A DNA stretch of 23,181 nucleotides. It comes from Gracilaria caudata. Lineage: Eukaryota; Rhodophyta; Florideophyceae; Gracilariales; Gracilariaceae. A model generated the notes under the pieces. It saw nothing but the letters and a program-made list of their open reading frames with translations. It was not told the DNA's origin and did not search any database. The DNA is taken from NCBI GenBank assembly GCA_030374735.1, contig JASCIV010000355.1:1-23181 (forward strand), read 5' to 3'. The position numbers and the translations under genes are program-made. Of the stretch, positions 18,482 to 23,181 are shown piece after piece (position 1 is the stretch's first letter; each line of letters opens with the position of its first letter).

Positions 18482-19442
18482 CTTCATCTCGTGTACGAAC
18501 CAAGAAATTTGGAATGCTGAGCCGGCGATGCTGGCGTGTCTTCTTTATGGTCTCCACAACTGCACGATTTGGTGGAATGGTGATTATTGCATCACAAATG
18601 TGCGTGTGAGTGACAGGACTACACGTAGATAGTAGACGCAGTGCTCAGCGCAGGATGCGGAAAGCCAAACAGCCCTTGTCACAGAAAGCGAGAAGTGAGA
18701 ACAAATGCCAAATTGCGATACGCAGGCAAGGAGAACACTCTCGTTTTTTTCTTTTTGAGCAGAATCGTTTTTTGCAATGGTACTTTTCTGGACGAGCTTT
18801 GTGAGACAGCTTACTCAAGGCGGCCACTCTGGGTTTGAAAACAGAAATCCTTACGCTCCAAAGGCGTATATTTGACTGACTGACTGAGTAGCTCATGGTG
18901 TATCATTCTATCTATATTTAGTCAGTGACGTTATAGCAGTTCGAATGACCTTTCTTTTCACACATATATTAGAAATTTGTATTAGAACCTCTATCGTTGA
19001 GTATGAGGTTTGAAGACAAAACATTTTAAGCTCTTGGTTCTTGATAGTTACAGAAAACATCAAATAGTGCTCATCTTTAGAAGTTTTCAAGCATTTTAAA
19101 TTTTATTGAAAATGACGCAAAATTTGCTGTTATGTTGTTGACGAGCGAAACATCCATTTCGCTGTTGTTTATGGGCTTTTGGATCGTGTGGGAAGTATAT
19201 TTCGTCTTTTTGTTGACAAAGGTGATTTACAGATATTCAAAAATAATCTAAGTACGCGATGTGACTAAATATGACTGAAATGTGACTGACTTTATGTTTT
19301 TATTACGTGACTTTGACTTCTGGAATGCTAAAATTTTTAGTCACCAATAAGCTCCTTTTGCGCTCGTGTTCGTTGTATGTGTTCCGCTCGAAATCTCTGC
19401 AATAAGTTTGGGTCACGAAGGACAGCAGAAATTGAGATTGAC
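18482..19442. other. Spacer, no supported gene
   Basis: Short frames only. It holds a TGAC-type microsatellite (18873-18888, three TGAC plus TGAG) and becomes AT-rich after 18900. Nothing else was recognised. Confidence 0.5.
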
Positions 19443-19802
19443 TCACAGCTTGAGCGTGATGCACCTTTCTCTCTGTACAAGTTGCAAACCTGTGTTTCGT
19501 TTAATAAGATTCATGCTCCAAGCACTGAAATTGGACCTCCGATCCAACAGACCCACATACATCCTCTTGAGATTATGTAAAGCAAGTAAAATTCCTCCAG
19601 CACTGCTCGCGTAGCCATCATGTAATTGGTGGCTACGTTTACACAGTTCTCGAGCTGTAAACTTCGAAAAGTCGTGCAGTCGTTCGTCATTTAGTACACA
19701 TGTGTTTTTGACATTGTTCGGCTTATGCCCACGAAAACATCTTGTACAGAACGCAAAATTTGTATATGTTATCGGTGATACTTCCCAATTCGAAGACAAC
19801 AA
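19443..19802 (-). CDS. Unrecognised 119-codon ORF
   Basis: This minus-strand frame is the longest in its neighbourhood. It reads MLSSNWEVSPITY at the start and contains FCTRCFRGHKPNNVKNTC, whose Cys-X2-Cys, His and later Cys could be a remnant metal-binding knot, followed by a basic, Leu-rich tail. No domain is recognised. The opposite strand is also open for 82 codons over the same interval, so coding status is uncertain. It may be the remnant of a mobile-element gene or chance. Confidence 0.22.
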   Translation of the reverse strand: MLSSNWEVSPITYTNFAFCTRCFRGHKPNNVKNTCVLNDERLHDFSKFTARELCKRSHQLHDGYASSAGGILLALHNLKRMYVGLLDRRSNFSAWSMNLIKRNTGLQLVQRERCITLKL

Positions 19803-19878
19803 GGATTTTTGGTTTCCGTGATATCTAATTCGTTGGCGCGGTATTGATCTAAACAGGGGTATGTCTCCAAAAAGAACT

Positions 19879-19909
19879 AAAAATGCGCCGTCTCACCCGG
19901 CGCATTTTT
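19879..19909. repeat. Perfect 12-bp-stem hairpin, 7-base loop
   Basis: AAAAATGCGCCG at 19879-19890 and its exact reverse complement CGGCGCATTTTT at 19898-19909 enclose TCTCACC. The GC-rich stem flanked by A and T runs looks like a bacterial intrinsic terminator, but the context is eukaryotic. A collapsed terminal inverted repeat is a more likely origin. Confidence 0.85.
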
Positions 19910-20094
19910 TAAAAGTTTTCATTGTAGAGCTATACTTTTTTTCCAAGAAAAACAAATCGGTCTATTATAAGCGGTACAACTCAGAGGATGGACCGGGCTG
20001 GAGGGAAGCGCTGCCAAAAAAAGTCTTAGTGATGTCTTAAAACTACAATCATTTGTAGATTAGCTCTAAATTAGATTCAGATGGACGAGCGCTC

Positions 20095-20306
20095 AGCGTA
20101 GTAGGAGCTTTGCTACCCAGCGTAGTAAAAGCTTTGCTATAATTATAGAAAATGTTTCAGAGGATTCTCTCAAGAATTCGGAAGGGAGCGACTCCATTCA
20201 AAAAATTTTCCAGTACTGAAATTTCTAATTAGAACTTCACGGATATTCATACTTTCCGTAAAATGCTCGCACTTATCATTTCTTATAGCAAAGCTCCTAC
20301 TGGGCT
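20095..20306. repeat. Short inverted-repeat element
   Basis: AGCGTAGTAGGAGCTTTGCTA at 20095-20115 is followed by a second copy at 20119-20142 (24-bp period). The reverse strand of 20284-20306 reads CCCAGTAGGAGCTTTGCTATA. The inner left arm and the right arm agree over about 20 bases, with a 3-base gap, around a core of roughly 140 bp. It resembles a tiny TIR element. Flanking triplets CTA and CTG do not form a clear duplication. Confidence 0.5.
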
Positions 20307-20624
20307 GGAAACTGGACAAATTGGATCAAAATGCAAAGCCAATCTAACAAAATCTGCTAAAACGCTAATATCTGCCCTTTTTTTTGGTGATACATTAGAC
20401 CTACTCTATTTTTTGTCTGATTCTCATTAATTACACACTAACTGATAGATTGCAGCTGCATTCACGAAGCACTAATCAATTGGGATAGATCAAGATACTC
20501 ACGTAAGCGAGTGTCAATTCGAAACCATGCGGTCCTCTGTAAAGAAATGACAGTACAGTAGAAAACTCATTTATTGCGCAATAACTCAGTAGTATAGTAG
20601 ATAGGTGAATCTTGTCCGCACCTT

Positions 20625-21976
20625 CTACTTCACATTCGGAAGCGGAGGAATGTTCTTATCTGAACCATAATCAGTGGAGACCACCCCAGCATTATGGCAG
20701 ACTTCATCGTTACCATCATCATCGGAATCAAAGATATGCTCCGAAACTGGCTGATTAGTAGTATCCGACAACACTCTCATCTTCTTTCGCTGATAATAAT
20801 CCTTTCTCGTTCATCCGTTTTTTCTATGCACTGAAACCAGTTTCATACAACCTATTCTTCGACTTTTGAAAAAACTCTCCGTCTTCTTGTCGAAGCGGAT
20901 TTTTGATCACATGAGAATTTGTAATCGCCAGGGCAAACCTGAAGTAGATCCCGAGACTTGACCGCTCCCACCTCCATTTTGATCCAATTACATTCCACAA
21001 ACTCTGCATTCTGCCAAACTAGTTCTCGATAATGATTCTGTCGCTTGAAATGCTTTTGTTACGACGGCTTTCTGCATAACTGAGGAACCCGTTCTGCGGT
21101 CTCTTCTTCCGTATAATGCATCGAGCGAATTTTCCCATCCCAGTGTAACCCTTATCCATATTCACTGCCCATGAATCACAAGTGTTTTCGTCGTCCTTGT
21201 CTACATCTTCTACTTCATGATCTTCAGTAGATCTCAACAGGGACTTCTTATGAAAATACAGATTCTCCTGAAATATAGATGAGTGTGCGACTGATCCTGG
21301 TTTGGGGTCTACACAGTTGAGAGCAAGACCACATGACAGGACTGAAACCTCGACTTTTTGACCATATAGTTTTTCTTTCCTACTGCAGTACTTCTTTTCA
21401 TCTTCCGTAGAAAATAGGGGCTTATTGCCATGTAGAAAAAGGACGTCGGTAGCATATCGAGCTAGGGGAAAGTTGTTGAACATTTTTCTTTTTCTTTGCC
21501 ACGTACGCCATGCCAAATTTCTCTTCAATCTCCATCACATAATCTACATAGAAATCTGTTTCAAACATTCGAACAAAATTATTCACTCCTCTCTGAAAAG
21601 CTGGAGTCTTCATTCGAAATAATCTAGCCAGATTATCCCATGTACCACCCACCTTGCACACAGTGAGAGCACTGAACAAGATATCAAAACAAGATATTGA
21701 AGACTTCTTACCACGCCCTCGCTTCCAAGAAGTCTTGATGGAATTCTCGAAGCGATCGTAGAGAGTTTGGAGCTCTTGTCTGGTGAAATTAGTCATACTT
21801 ATGACCGCCTTCTCGCCTTCAACTTCGTATAAAATATCAAAAATCGGATGTTCTGAGCCGCGTTCCTCCTCAGAGTCTTCGTATTTATCGGCGGAAATGT
21901 TCTCCAGTTCAGATTGGCGAGCGTCCTCAGCGTCTTGAATGTAACTGAGAGCTTCTTTGGCCTTCTCATGGTCCAT
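20625..21976 (-). pseudogene. PIF/Harbinger-type transposase (DDE_Tnp_4), copy 2
   Basis: The frame opens at ATG 21976 with an acidic N-terminus, then FDILFSALTVCKVGGTWDNL and NFVRMFETDF. A frameshift in an A-rich run (about 21483-21500) leads to the catalytic half: YATDVLF (first Asp, 21445-21447), KVEVSVLSCGLALNC, NMDKGYTGM (second Asp, 21154-21156) and SSDRIIIEN (Glu, 21025-21027). A TAG at 21019-21021 comes two codons after that Glu, and the same frame continues FGRMQSLWNVIGSKWRW to 20824. A last shift gives an acidic tail ending at TAG 20625. All three DDE residues are present, so this copy is the better preserved of the two. It is clearly a different lineage from the plus-strand copy. 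Confidence 0.87.
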
Positions 21977-23181
21977 AATGAAGATTTGGTTCTTTGCCAG
22001 GCCGTTGAATGTTGAAAGCTACTTTTTCGGGATGACAGAACGGTTTTCCTCTCGGAGCTGGTGATCGATGTTTCTACATATGACCGACCTATCTACAGAT
22101 TAGAGACTAATCTACAGTAAAGGAACGTATTGCACATCATGTAAAGAACTGATGTATGGGTTTTTGATTTGCATAGTAAGAATCATTTTACAAATTCACC
22201 TCGCGTAAGTAATATAAGACCAAAACGTTATATTGATAAGTCTCTCAGTATAAGGCTATCAAAAATCGTATTGCACTATGTTTTTGACGACAATGTTACA
22301 TAGGCTGAAGTAAGTCTGTTGGAGTATCTTGTCTTTGTCAAAATCTACCGGGAGATGCGGGAAAAAGCTGTTTTCTCACCTCTTCCGCTTATCGTATAAC
22401 ACATGTAAAGGACAAATTACAGAACGTAGCTCTAGGGCGTTGCCTCATTCCAGCAATGAATTGCTAGTAAAGAAATTTCTGAATTTCTTAGCGTGCATTT
22501 TTTCTGTAAGCATTGTCAGTCTCTTGACTCACAAAGTCCGTTTTTAGGCTACATTTTTATATGTAACGAAAATGAATTTTGTAGAACGTTAGGTTCCCGT
22601 AAACACGAAGAAAGGTACCGTAGATTTAAAACCACGAGCCTAAAGCTTTAGTAATGGAGAAAAACTACAGAGGTACGAGGATGAAATTCTGAGTGTCGCA
22701 CGTATAACAAGAATTTATTCCATAATATAAACGTAAATGTTACAAAAATGACGAGAAAGGTGCCATTTTATCTCACTTACAACGGCGAAAAAAATATATT
22801 CGTTTACGTTTTTTAGTTTTCTTTCTTGATCTCGACACAGCATCTTGAAAAATTCAATTTTACCTGCGTATTATAGTAAAGTGGACAATGGGGTCAAAGT
22901 TTACGGCACAATACTTTTCGACATTCTCATAATATGTTGAAATATAACATTTTTATAACGATAACTTCAAACACATCTGTCAGCCATCCTCTGGCATACT
23001 TATGTCTTTGTCGGACTTCACTAACGTGTACATTTTGTAACGTTTATATTTATGTAAAAGCATGCTTTGCATGGAACACTCCCTATGATAAGAATCAGAG
23101 CTGCGAGAAGCCCGCTTCTCTGCAGAAAGGATCCGCAAAGCTCCTAGAGCGCAACTTTAGAAACTTATAAGAAAAGCAAAT
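21977..23181. other. AT-rich right edge, no supported gene
   Basis: The first 150 bases are the 5' flank of transposase copy 2 and contain a near-palindrome at 22093-22119. Beyond that only short frames are seen (22329-22547 and 22934-23170 plus) with no domain, signal or splice pattern. I see no RNA gene. Confidence 0.5.

Larger units (their letters stand above)
19803..20624. other. AT-rich intergenic stretch with inverted-repeat structures
   Basis: No gene is supported. It contains the hairpin at 19879-19909, a 24-bp tandem duplication at 20095-20142 with an inverted copy at 20284-20306, and a motif at 20054-20080 that recurs inverted at 22093-22119 on the other side of transposase copy 2. 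Confidence 0.5.

Noticed and set aside
19879..19909. Bacterial intrinsic terminator or bacterial insert
   Set aside because: No bacterial gene lies nearby and the surrounding elements are eukaryotic.

Overview
The window is eukaryotic, repeat-dominated DNA, most likely from an oomycete (downy mildew or Phytophthora type). The reasons are the wording of the Ty3/gypsy polyprotein with a C-terminal chromodomain, two different DDE_Tnp_4 (PIF/Harbinger-type) transposases, very short GT-AG introns, and an initiator-like element before a small signal-peptide ORF. The organism is inferred from family resemblance, not from a marker gene. No rRNA, tRNA, CRISPR array or operon was seen, and no housekeeping gene is recognisable.

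Layout. 1-1440 is unassigned flank with a 39-bp tandem duplication. 1441-12023 is one old, heavily broken Ty3/gypsy element: LTR, T-rich leader, gag (coiled coil, acidic linker, gag domain, CCHC knuckle), protease, reverse transcriptase, RNase H, integrase with GPY/F-like module, chromodomain, then about 1.8 kb of minus-strand coding-like sequence, then the second LTR. The LTRs differ at roughly one site in nine over the part aligned by eye, and nearly every domain carries frameshifts or stops. The integrase has lost all three catalytic acidic residues and two zinc ligands.

The 3' LTR ends 16 bases before a candidate ATG of a decayed plus-strand PIF/Harbinger transposase (12039-13300). A 322-bp non-autonomous TIR element with a TAA target-site duplication follows (13706-14027). 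Next is a decayed, apparently intron-containing gene of unknown function (14160-15049). A small putative secreted peptide lies on the minus strand (15964-16128). Two LTRs of a second gypsy family face each other (16776-17403 plus, 17733-18481 minus).

The right third is AT-rich. It has a weak minus-strand ORF (19443-19802), a perfect 12-bp-stem hairpin, a short inverted-repeat element, and a second, better preserved PIF/Harbinger transposase on the minus strand (20625-21976). That copy keeps all three catalytic residues, and similar palindromic motifs lie on both sides of it. 21977-23181 holds no gene I can support.

Functionally this is a nested graveyard of mobile elements. The only sequence that could still be an expressed host gene is the small secreted-peptide ORF. 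The TAA-flanked element could have been moved in trans by a PIF/Harbinger transposase like the two here, but no shared terminal repeat with either copy was found.
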